From Flavobacteriales bacterium ALC-1 (lineage in GTDB: Bacteria; Bacteroidota; Bacteroidia; Flavobacteriales; Flavobacteriaceae), in assembly GCA_000171875.1 (NCBI GenBank), contig ABHI01000001.1, positions 186,001 through 250,000 of the forward strand: a DNA stretch of 64,000 nt, read 5' to 3'. Made by a program: the position numbers and the translations under genes. Of this stretch, positions 28,545 to 36,792 are shown one piece after another. The notes under the pieces are model-generated. The model was not told the DNA's origin and made no database searches. It saw only the letters and a list, made by a program, of their open reading frames with translations. The number at the start of each line of letters is the position of its first letter. The first letter of the stretch is position 1.

Positions 28545-30428
28545 ATGAAAACGTTTAAACTTTTTATATTATTGACTGTTTTAAATACAGGATCACTATG
28601 CTTTTCTCAATCCCTGAAAAAAGCAGATTTGCTGTACGAAAATAGAGCGTATATAGAAGCTGCAGAAATCTATGCGCAACTTCCTAAAACAGCTACCAAT
28701 TTAGAAAAACTAGGTGATTGTTATTATTATAATTCTGAATTTGAAAAGGCATATAAAGCTTACAAATTAATTTATGATAATAAAGAAAAATTAGAACTCT
28801 CTGAATCCTTTTACTTAAAGTATTATGATGTACTAAAAGGCACAAAAAATTATGATGAAGCTGATGAAGTTTCAACAGTAGACCTTAACGACCCTTTTAG
28901 TACTGAAAATTTTAAATCGATATTGAAGCGTATTATTCCTTATGAATATGAACTAAAAAGTATAACTAAGGATATTGGAGGTTCAAACTTTGGTATAAGC
29001 CTGCATGGAGATAAAATTGTCTTTGCCTCTACTCAAAATCTAAAAAATCCCAATTATAACTGGAACGGAAAGCCTTATTTAGATCTATACGAAGCCAAAG
29101 TTTCTCAAGGTGATACTATTACCTTAGATAGTATAATGCCTTTTAAAAAGACTATAAATACTAAAAAACAACACGAAAGCAGTGCTGTATTTACTAAAGA
29201 TGGTAAAACCATGTATTTTTCAAGAAACCTAAAAAAACGTATTGATTTAGATTCTACAAAAGTTGCTGTCGTTAATATATTTAAAGCTGAATTAGTTGAT
29301 AATGAATGGACTAATGTAGAGCCTGTATCATTTTCAAGTGAGTTATACTCTACTATGCATCCAGCTCTAAATGATGATGAAACCAAACTTTACTTTTCTA
29401 GTGACATGCCAAACAGTTTGGGATCTTTTGATATTTTCTATGTAGATATTTTAGAGGATAATACATTTGGAGAACCTGTAAACTTAGGTTCAGCTATTAA
29501 CTCTGAGCGTAGAGAACAATTTCCTTACATGTCTAAAGACAGCACACTTTATTTTGCTTCAAATGGTAAATACGGATTTGGAGGTTTAGATTTATTTTCA
29601 AGCAGTGTAAAAAACAGTAAGTTTTTAGATGCTCTTAATTTAGGAGAATCTATAAATAGTGAAAAAGATGATTTTGCATTTGTAGTTATAGATTCTTTAA
29701 ATACTGGTTATGTATCTTCTAACAGGAATGGAATTGACAATATTTATTCTTTTGTACGTGTTCCTACTGAAAGAGAATATTTTATTGAAGGTTTAGTTAC
29801 TGACAAAGTCACAGGCAAGCTATTACCATATACAACAGTAACCTTATTTGATGAAGATGGTAATGTGATTTCGGAGATGATTGTTGGTGAAGATGCGAGA
29901 TATAAGTTAAAAACTTTGCCAAACAGAAGTTATTCAGTAGAAGGTTTTCAACCAAAATACATTCCTGAAATTGAGTTTTTTGATACCAATGATAGCGGTA
30001 ATATAGAATTTAATATTGAACTTGAAATCGAATCTTATAAAGATGCTGAAGAGATTGTCACTGATGATGAAGATGGTAACACCTATATTGAACTAGAAAA
30101 CATCTATTTCGATTTTGCAAAATGGGATATTAAACCACAAGCAGCAAGAACCTTAGATATATTAGTTGCATTACTTAAAAAGTATCCTCGTATGGAAATT
30201 CAACTTGGTGCTCATACAGATTCTAGAGCAGGATTTGAATTTAACATGGACTTATCACATAAAAGAGCTAAAGCCACATTAGAGTATCTTGTAGAAAATG
30301 GTATATCAAGAGCACGTTTAACTTCTAAAGGTTATGGAGAAACACAACCACTTGTACCTTGTGGTGATAATTGTACTGAAACAGAATTTTCAATTAATAG
30401 ACGTTGTGAATTTCTTATTTTAAAATAA
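28545..30428 (+). CDS. OmpA-family outer membrane protein with TPR-like and PD40 repeats
   Basis: 627 residues. Signal peptide; TPR-like helices (about 25-110); PD40/WD40-like beta-propeller units (about 150-400: GKTMYFSRNL, ETKLYFSSDMPNSLGSFDIF, YFASNGKYGFGGLDLF); a carboxypeptidase-regulatory-like domain (about 412-490); and a C-terminal OmpA peptidoglycan-binding domain (NIYFDFAKWDIKPQA, GAHTDSRAG, NRRCEFLI). It is third in the adhesin operon, 10 bases after the SprF-like gene, and probably ties the adhesin apparatus to the cell wall. Confidence 0.92.
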   Translation: MKTFKLFILLTVLNTGSLCFSQSLKKADLLYENRAYIEAAEIYAQLPKTATNLEKLGDCYYYNSEFEKAYKAYKLIYDNKEKLELSESFYLKYYDVLKGTKNYDEADEVSTVDLNDPFSTENFKSILKRIIPYEYELKSITKDIGGSNFGISLHGDKIVFASTQNLKNPNYNWNGKPYLDLYEAKVSQGDTITLDSIMPFKKTINTKKQHESSAVFTKDGKTMYFSRNLKKRIDLDSTKVAVVNIFKAELVDNEWTNVEPVSFSSELYSTMHPALNDDETKLYFSSDMPNSLGSFDIFYVDILEDNTFGEPVNLGSAINSERREQFPYMSKDSTLYFASNGKYGFGGLDLFSSSVKNSKFLDALNLGESINSEKDDFAFVVIDSLNTGYVSSNRNGIDNIYSFVRVPTEREYFIEGLVTDKVTGKLLPYTTVTLFDEDGNVISEMIVGEDARYKLKTLPNRSYSVEGFQPKYIPEIEFFDTNDSGNIEFNIELEIESYKDAEEIVTDDEDGNTYIELENIYFDFAKWDIKPQAARTLDILVALLKKYPRMEIQLGAHTDSRAGFEFNMDLSHKRAKATLEYLVENGISRARLTSKGYGETQPLVPCGDNCTETEFSINRRCEFLILK

Positions 30429-30452
30429 GAAATTTACAGAAAGAACACCCAT

Positions 30453-30963
30453 ATGGAACTTTCTAATGACATTGTGCTAAGACCACGCTTTAAGTTTATG
30501 TCACTCAGATATGAAAGCTTATTGTCTTTATTGATGCAACGTATGACAATCAGAATTTATTGTAACACGTGTTGATGATCATGTATTTATAAAAATTCCG
30601 AAAGTGAAACAACACTTTTGGTCTCCACAATTGCATCTTGAAATAAATGAAGCTTACGACCAAAAGGATAAAAGCATTATTTATGGTTTATTTGGGCCTA
30701 ATCCAACAGTTTGGACCATGTTTATGTTTTTTCACTTCCTTGTAGCTGGCTTATTTATTGCTTTTGCTATATGGACTTATGTAAATTGGTCGTTAGAGAA
30801 AAATTTTGCCATCCAATTATTTGTTATGCTATTGATGATCGTAATTTGGATCGCATTATATTTTGGTGGACGACTTGGTAAAAAATCTGGAATGGCACAA
30901 ATGCACGAATTGCATCATTTTATGAGAGACACACTAAGAAGTGAAGATATTCATGCAGTTTAG
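30453..30963 (+). pseudogene. Two-helix membrane protein gene with frameshifts in its 5' third
   Basis: The intact part (30604-30963, about 119 residues from a GTG) has two membrane helices (about 35-57 and 66-87) and a His-rich end. It lacks its natural start: upstream, ATG at 30453 opens MELSNDIVLRPRFKF. Following the frame by adding at least two Ts (near 30514 and 30563) joins it as LFDATYDNQNF, IVTRVDDHVFIKIPKVKQHFW. This gives a full protein of about 169 residues like a conserved flavobacterial membrane protein often mislabelled GTP-binding because it neighbours era. Additional losses near 30498 and 30510 are possible. Confidence 0.75.
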
Positions 30964-30966
30964 AAA

Positions 30967-31848
30967 TTACTTCTGATTGTAACCAAAACGTCTCAACTGA
31001 TTTTGATTACTTCTCCAGTTTTTATTCACCTTTACATAGAGTTCTAAATGCACTTGCTTGCCAAAGAACTTTTCTAAATCCTTTCGAGCCTCTACTCCAA
31101 CACGTTTTAATGCAGAACCTTTGTGACCTATGATAATACCTTTTTGCGTTTCGCGCTCTACCATAATTACTGAACGCATTCTAATGATTTTTTCTTCTTC
31201 AAAAAACTCTTCTGTATCAACTTCAACTGCATAAGGAATTTCCTTTTTATAGTGCATCAAAATTTTCTCTCTAATCGCTTCATTCACAAAAAAACGTTCA
31301 GGTTTATCCGTTAATTGATCTTTAGGATAAAAGGCAGGAGATTCTGGTAATAATTCTATAATTCTATCAAACACATTCTGAACATTAAACCCTTTTAATG
31401 CAGAAATAGGATAAAACTCAGCATTAGGCACTTTGCTTTGCCATAATTCTGCTTGCTCTTCTAATTGTTCTTGGTTAGAATTGTCAATTTTATTCAACAG
31501 CAGTAATACTGGTATTTTAGAATTAGTAATCTTCTTGAAAAAAGCTTCATCTTTTAATGCTTTTTCTCCTATTTCCACCATATAAATTAATACGTCTGCA
31601 TCTTCAAAAGCTGACTTTACAAAATCCATCATAGAAGTTTGTAACTCGTAAGCTGGTTTAATAATTCCCGGTGTATCACTTAGAATAACTTGAAAGTCAT
31701 CACCATTAACTATTCCTAAAATACGATGTCTAGTTGTTTGCGCTTTAGAAGTAATTATAGATAATTTCTCACCTATAAAGGCATTCATAAGTGTTGATTT
31801 ACCAACGTTTGGATTCCCTATAATGTTTACAAAACCTGCTTTGTGCAT
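30967..31848 (-). CDS. era: GTPase Era
   Basis: 293 residues: N-terminal GTPase domain with GNPNVGKSTLMNAFIG (Walker A), DTPG and NKID, then a C-terminal KH domain (KGIIIGHKGSALKRVGVEAR). Era binds 16S rRNA and helps 30S assembly. Converges with the membrane-protein gene at 30963 with 3 bases between. A TACCTTTG box lies 17 bases upstream. Confidence 0.96.
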   Translation of the reverse strand: MHKAGFVNIIGNPNVGKSTLMNAFIGEKLSIITSKAQTTRHRILGIVNGDDFQVILSDTPGIIKPAYELQTSMMDFVKSAFEDADVLIYMVEIGEKALKDEAFFKKITNSKIPVLLLLNKIDNSNQEQLEEQAELWQSKVPNAEFYPISALKGFNVQNVFDRIIELLPESPAFYPKDQLTDKPERFFVNEAIREKILMHYKKEIPYAVEVDTEEFFEEEKIIRMRSVIMVERETQKGIIIGHKGSALKRVGVEARKDLEKFFGKQVHLELYVKVNKNWRSNQNQLRRFGYNQK

Positions 31849-31864
31849 TTCTAAAAATTTACTG

Positions 31865-31872
31865 CAAAGGTA
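31865..31872 (-). promoter_or_regulatory. -7 promoter box (TACCTTTG) for era
   Basis: Consensus TAnnTTTG on the minus strand 17 bases before the era start. No -33 TTG at the usual distance. Confidence 0.4.
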
Positions 31873-31922
31873 GTACTAAAATGAAGACATTTAAAAAAAT
31901 GTATAATAAGTAGAAAACAAAA

Positions 31923-31948
31923 AAAGTCTTCCTAAATAGGAAGACTTT
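31923..31948 (-). terminator. Terminator downstream of rpsT
   Basis: 11-base arms AAAGTCTTCCT and AGGAAGACTTT with a 4-base loop, followed on the minus strand by a T-run (the AAAAA at 31916-31925 on plus). Confidence 0.85.
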
Positions 31949-31971
31949 AATATCTTAGTAAGAGGCTACAA

Positions 31972-32223
31972 TTAAAGTGCAGCTACGTGTTTAGTTAACT
32001 GAGATTTTAAGTTACCAGCTTTGTTAGAATGTATAACATTCTTCTTTGCTAACTTATCAATCATACTAATAACAGAAGGCAACATTTTTTGTGCTTCTTT
32101 TGCATTAGTTATTTCACGTAATTTTTTAATAGCATTACGAGTTGTCTTATGCTGATATCTGTTAAGTACACGTCTTTTTTCGTTACTTCTAATTCTTTTT
32201 AATGCTGACTTATGATTTGCCAT
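31972..32223 (-). CDS. rpsT: 30S ribosomal protein S20
   Basis: 83 residues, strongly basic: MANHKSALKRIRSNEKRRVL, TRNAIKKLREI, HSNKAGNLKSQLTKHV. Binds 16S rRNA in the small subunit. Lies just downstream of tRNA-Glu on the same strand and before its own terminator, so it is probably read from the tRNA promoter. Confidence 0.97.
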   Translation of the reverse strand: MANHKSALKRIRSNEKRRVLNRYQHKTTRNAIKKLREITNAKEAQKMLPSVISMIDKLAKKNVIHSNKAGNLKSQLTKHVAAL

Positions 32224-32246
32224 TTTATTTTTCTTATTAAAAATTG

Positions 32247-32318
32247 TAGCCCGTAGGGGAATCGAACCCCTCTTACCAGGATGAAAACCTGGCGTCCTAG
32301 CCGATAGACGAACGGGCC
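32247..32318 (-). tRNA. tRNA-Glu (anticodon TTC)
   Basis: 72 nt. Acceptor stem GGCCCGT pairs with ACGGGCT (one G-U at the end), anticodon stem CCAGG/CCTGG around loop TTTTCAT, and T arm GGGG-TTCGATT-CCCC. The anticodon TTC reads GAA/GAG. CCA is not encoded. Confidence 0.97.
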
Positions 32319-32369
32319 ATTTGGTTATTTTACTAATTAAATGAACCTACAATGTTTCCATTGCGGATG

Positions 32370-32399
32370 CAAAAATACAACTATTTTTAAATGTTGCAA
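32370..32399 (-). promoter_or_regulatory. Promoter for tRNA-Glu and rpsT
   Basis: On the minus strand, TTG (32399-32397), a 19-base spacer and TATTTTTG (32377-32370), matching the Bacteroidota consensus; about 52 bases upstream of the tRNA. Confidence 0.6.
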
Positions 32400-32427
32400 C
32401 TACTAGCATATATTTTTTAAAAAAAAA

Positions 32428-33906
32428 TTAATAGGCTTTTGCAAAAAGAACACGTTGTGTAGATGGTAGCCCGCTATATATACATTTTCCGTCTTCTAAT
32501 TTATTATTCATAGGAATGCATCTAATAGTTGCTTTAGTTATTTCTTTAATTTTTTGTTCTGTTTCAGCTGTACCATCCCAATGCGCAGAGATAAAACCTG
32601 TCTTAGTTTCTAAAACAGTTTTAAATTCTTCAAAATCTTCAACTTCAGTAATGTGAGTATCTCTATAATTTAATGCTTTGGTAAACAATTCATTTTGAAT
32701 TTTTTCTAAAAGTCCTTTTATGGTTTGAGTTAAGTCATCCATTTGAACAATCTCCTTTGTTAAAGTATCTCGTCTAGCTAATTCAACAGTATTATTCTCT
32801 AAATCTTTTGGTCCTATAGCAATTCTTAAAGGCACACCTTGTAATTCATGCTGAGCAAACTTAGCACCTGGCCTATGAGTCGATCGTTTATCAAATTTAC
32901 AACTCACTCCTAATGCCTTTAACTCTTTACTTATAGTATTAGCCTTTTTAGAAATTAAGTCAAACTGCTCATCATTCTTATATATAGGAACAATAACTAC
33001 CTGAAATGGAGCTAAATTAGGTGGTAATACTAAACCCTTATCATCACTGTGTGTCATAATTAAAGCTCCCATTAAGCGTGTAGAAACTCCCCAAGACGTT
33101 GCCCAAACATGGTCTAATTTCCCTTCGTTATTCGTAAACTTAACATCAAATGCTTTTGCAAAATTCTGACCTAAAAAATGAGACGTACCAGCTTGTAATG
33201 CTTTTCCGTCTTGCATCAATGCTTCAATACAAAAAGTTTCTTCAGCACCAGCAAAACGTTCACTTTCAGTTTTCACTCCTTTAATAACTGGTATAGCCAT
33301 AAAATTTTCTGCAAACTCAGCATAGACATTATTCATCTGTTCAGCCTCTTCTAATGCTTCTACTTTGGTCGCATGAGCAGTATGGCCTTCTTGCCATAAA
33401 AATTCTGCAGTTCTTAAAAATAAACGTGTACGCATTTCCCAACGTACTACATTTGCCCATTGATTTATTAAGATTGGTAAATCTCTATAACTTTGTATCC
33501 AACCTTTATAGGTATTCCAAATAATAGCTTCACTTGTTGGTCTTACAATCAATTCTTCTTCTAGTTTAGCATTTGGGTCAACACGTAGTTTCCCTTCTTT
33601 ATCTGGATCGTTTTCCAATCTATAATGTGTAACAACCGCACACTCTTTAGCAAAACCCTCAGCATTCTTCTCTTCTGCTTCAAATAGGCTTTTTGGAACA
33701 AATAGTGGGAAATAAGCATTTACATGACCTGTTTCTTTAAACATTCTATCTAATTCTGCTTGCATTTTCTCCCAAATAGCATAACCATACGGCTTTATAA
33801 CCATACAACCTCTAACTGCAGAATTTTCTGCTAAGTCAGCCTTTACAACTAATTCGTTGTACCATTTCGAATAATCTTCAGCTCTATTTGTAAGATTTTT
33901 GCTCAT
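32428..33906 (-). CDS. proS: Prolyl-tRNA synthetase, archaeal/eukaryotic-like type
   Basis: 492 residues, class II core with [14 protein letters not shown] and a [16 protein letters not shown] motif; no bacterial-type editing insertion. This short ProS form is usual in Bacteroidota. The start at 33906 ([20 protein letters not shown]) is preferred over a TTG two codons upstream. The C-terminal domain ends in [16 protein letters not shown], where the family has a terminal Tyr. Divergent from the lipoprotein gene at 34007. Confidence 0.95.
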   Translation of the reverse strand: MSKNLTNRAEDYSKWYNELVVKADLAENSAVRGCMVIKPYGYAIWEKMQAELDRMFKETGHVNAYFPLFVPKSLFEAEEKNAEGFAKECAVVTHYRLENDPDKEGKLRVDPNAKLEEELIVRPTSEAIIWNTYKGWIQSYRDLPILINQWANVVRWEMRTRLFLRTAEFLWQEGHTAHATKVEALEEAEQMNNVYAEFAENFMAIPVIKGVKTESERFAGAEETFCIEALMQDGKALQAGTSHFLGQNFAKAFDVKFTNNEGKLDHVWATSWGVSTRLMGALIMTHSDDKGLVLPPNLAPFQVVIVPIYKNDEQFDLISKKANTISKELKALGVSCKFDKRSTHRPGAKFAQHELQGVPLRIAIGPKDLENNTVELARRDTLTKEIVQMDDLTQTIKGLLEKIQNELFTKALNYRDTHITEVEDFEEFKTVLETKTGFISAHWDGTAETEQKIKEITKATIRCIPMNNKLEDGKCIYSGLPSTQRVLFAKAY

Positions 33907-33970
33907 TTTCAATGTTTTGGCACAAATATTGTGCTTATGTTAAATAAAAAAATAGTTCAGCAAAACTAAC

Positions 33971-33978
33971 TATTTTTG
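33971..33978 (+). promoter_or_regulatory. -7 promoter box (TATTTTTG)
   Basis: Exact TAnnTTTG 29 bases before the lipoprotein start at 34007. No -33 TTG at normal spacing. Confidence 0.4.
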
Positions 33979-34006
33979 CATTGTTCAACAATAAAATAAA
34001 AGAGAT

Positions 34007-35158
34007 ATGCAATTTAAAACTATTACAAAACAAAAATTGCCATTTTATGTTGCTCTCGGCTTAATGGCCGTGTTAACTTCATGTGGTTCATTTCAATATG
34101 CAGGATATGATAATGATGGCATATATTCTGATGATTATGATACTGAGGTTGAACAACCAGTAGCTACCACATCTTCAAGCGACTCAAATTATTATAAAAA
34201 CTATTTTGCTGAAAATTCAGCAGAAATTAATGCTATAAAAGAAGAAAGTGAAATATTTACTGATATAGATTCTTATGAAGGAAACTATATCGAAAAAGCT
34301 CAAGACACATTAGAACAACGACCAGCATATGGTGGTTGGGGACAAAACAGTAGTACGGTTACTATAAACGTAATTGACAATGGATGGTATGGATATGGAT
34401 GGAATGATCCATGGTTATGGAATGGTGGTTTTGGTGTTGCTTCATATGGTTGGGGACGACCTTGGAGATGGAATCGTTGGGGATGGGATTCTTGGGGTTG
34501 GAATAATCGTTGGGGCTGGAATACTGGCTGGGGTTATGGATATGGTTATGGATGGAATACTTGGTGTCCTCCAGGATACAACAATTGGGGTTGGAATAAT
34601 GGTTATTATAGACATAACAACAGATATGCTTACAGCAATAGTCGAAGAGGATCATTACTTTACAGTAATAATTTAAGTCGACTTTCTAGAAGTAATTCAG
34701 CAATATCTAGACGTAATCAGTCTATACGTAGGTTATCAAATGCTGCTTCCACAACAAGAAATACGAGAAGTACTAGAGTTAGATCTGATCTTTCGACAAG
34801 AAATAATACTGGTAATACCCGTACTGGTAGATCAACGCGAGTTACCAGAAATACAAGACCTTCAAGTACTATGAGGCCATCTACAAGAACAACAAGATCA
34901 TCTAATAATAGAGTTACTCGACCTTCTAGAAGTACAAGAACTTCTGGAACAATGAGATCTGGAAGAAGTTCTAGATCATCGTCATCTGGAACTACTAGAT
35001 CTAGCTCTCGTAGCTCTTCTAGGTCATCTGGAAGTGCTAGATCAAGTTCTCGTAGTTCTAGATCTTCTTCTGGTAACAGTGCTAGAACTTCTAGAAGTTC
35101 TTCTAGATCATCATCTGGAAGCAGATCTTCTAGCAGTGGAAGACGAGGACGTGGATAA
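34007..35158 (+). CDS. Lipoprotein with Trp/Gly-rich centre and Ser/Arg-rich tail
   Basis: 383 residues. Hydrophobic N-terminus with a lipobox-like LTSCGS (Cys at about 27) suggests a lipoprotein. Acidic/Tyr segment (28-110), then about 120-205 rich in Trp, Gly, Asn and Tyr (GWGRPWRWNRWGWDSWGWNN), and a C-terminal 160 residues of Ser/Arg/Thr (SRSSSRSSSGS-type). No catalytic motif. Similar proteins are often mislabelled vitellogenin-like. Followed 36 bases later by the FadL/OmpP1-like gene and probably in one operon; the pair may act together at the outer membrane. Confidence 0.85.
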   Translation: MQFKTITKQKLPFYVALGLMAVLTSCGSFQYAGYDNDGIYSDDYDTEVEQPVATTSSSDSNYYKNYFAENSAEINAIKEESEIFTDIDSYEGNYIEKAQDTLEQRPAYGGWGQNSSTVTINVIDNGWYGYGWNDPWLWNGGFGVASYGWGRPWRWNRWGWDSWGWNNRWGWNTGWGYGYGYGWNTWCPPGYNNWGWNNGYYRHNNRYAYSNSRRGSLLYSNNLSRLSRSNSAISRRNQSIRRLSNAASTTRNTRSTRVRSDLSTRNNTGNTRTGRSTRVTRNTRPSSTMRPSTRTTRSSNNRVTRPSRSTRTSGTMRSGRSSRSSSSGTTRSSSRSSSRSSGSARSSSRSSRSSSGNSARTSRSSSRSSSGSRSSSSGRRGRG

Positions 35159-35194
35159 ACTTTAATTTAATTTTCCAAATTTTAAAAATTACTT

Positions 35195-36713
35195 ATGAAA
35201 AAATTACTTATGCTAAGCATAGGCTTAATAAGCACGTCTTATATTTTAGCGCAAGACATTACAGATGCGGTTAGATATTCCATGGATGAAATTCAAGGCA
35301 CAGCTCGTTTTAGAGCTATGGGTGGTGCTTTTGGAGCCTTAGGTGGTGATTTATCAAGTATAAACATTAATCCTGCTGGATCCGCATATTTAATAACAGT
35401 AGTGCTTCATTATCACTAGGTTTAATATAATGATAATAATGTAGCTACATTAATGGTCTCAATTCATCTTCTATTCTAACCTGGATTTGAATCAATTAGG
35501 AGCTACATTTGTTTTAGAAATACTAATGTAAATCTCCTTGGAAAAATTTACATTAAGTGCTGCATATGATCGCGCTGCTAATTTTGATGATGAATGGGTG
35601 GCTAGTGGTACTAATACCAATTCAATTGACAGTTATTTTCTTTCTATTACTAATAATTCAGAAATTCCTTTTGGTGTTTTAAAGCTACAGCCAAATGAAT
35701 TTTTAGAAGAAGCTTACGCTGATATAGGAACGCTTAATAATGGTTATGCTATTCAACAAGCGTTTTTAGGTTATTGGTCTGGTATTATTGATCCTGAAAA
35801 CTTAGATGATGACACCAATAATGATGAAACTAATTATGTTTCAAATATTGCATCTGGAAGCTTTAATCAAGAACACCTATACTCTGCTACTGGTTATAAT
35901 GGCAAGTTTGCATTTAATTTTGCTACAGATTATGATGATAAATTCTTTTTTGGATTAAACTTAAATACTCATTTTATTAACTATGAAAAGTTTACTAGAC
36001 TTAATGAAACTAATTCTAATAACGGATCAGTAGTAAATAATCTTACTTTCGAAAATTTATTAACTACAAATGGTAGTGGATTTTCTTTTCAATTTGGTGC
36101 AATTGCAAAATTAACATCAGAGTTAAGAGCTGGTGTTTCTTATAATTCTCCTACATGGTATAGAATAAGTGAAGAATTAGTTCAAGGAATTGATTCTAAC
36201 AACGCTGATCCTGATATCGGTTTTATAAGCGATGTTGTAAACATATATCCTGAATATAAATTTCAGACTCCTGGAAAAATCACTGGAAGTTTAGCTTACG
36301 TATTTGGAAGAAAAGGGTTATTAAGTTTTGACTACACTGTAAAAGACTACAGTAGCACAAAATTTAGGCCAACTACTGATATTAGTTTTTCTAATTTAAA
36401 TACTGATATTGGTGATGCTTTAACTACTGCATCAACATATAGAATTGGTGGCGAATATCGTTATAAACAACTAAGTTTTAGAGGTGGTTACCGTTTTGAA
36501 GAAAGCCCGTATAAGGATAATACTGCCTATGGTGATTTAACTGGTTATTCTCTTGGGTTAGGGTATAGTTTTGGTGATCTTAATTTAGACCTTGCATTTA
36601 GCCAAGCTGAAAGAGATATGAATTATCAGTTATATACTATTGGATTAACAGATTCAGCTAGAATTGAATCTAAATTTACAGATGTTACACTCTCTCTAGC
36701 TTTTAAGATCTAG
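35195..36713 (+). pseudogene. FadL/OmpP1-type outer membrane protein gene with clustered frameshifts
   Basis: The first 75 residues (35195-35419) have a signal peptide and the family start DITDAVRYSMDEIQGTARFRAMGGAFGALGGDLSSININPAGSA. The rest (35538-36713, 391 residues) is a beta-barrel ending DVTLSLAFKI. Between 35395 and 35545 the frame is lost, but the protein can be followed across three frames (NNSSASLSLG, NDNNVATL, NLDLNQLGATFV) if about eight single bases are added, mostly in A or T runs. Without correction the gene makes no full barrel. OmpP1/FadL proteins pass hydrophobic compounds; hemin receptor is a frequent label. Confidence 0.85.
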
Positions 36714-36726
36714 AGCATTATACAAT

Positions 36727-36780
36727 GTATAAAAAAATAAAGGTCTGAGGATTAATCCTCAGACCTTTATTTTTTTATAC
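36727..36780. terminator. Bidirectional terminator; 54-bp perfect palindrome
   Basis: Fully self-complementary over 54 bases (27-base arms, no spacer; centre ATTAAT). Arms contain AAAGGTCTGAGGATT / AATCCTCAGACCTTT with A-run and T-run flanks, so it terminates both the OmpP1 gene and the convergent 2052-residue gene. Confidence 0.9.
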
Positions 36781-36792
36781 TATTTCCCTTGT

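Noticed and set aside
30604-30963. GTP-binding protein
   Set aside because: No G motifs; the label arises from the neighbouring era gene.
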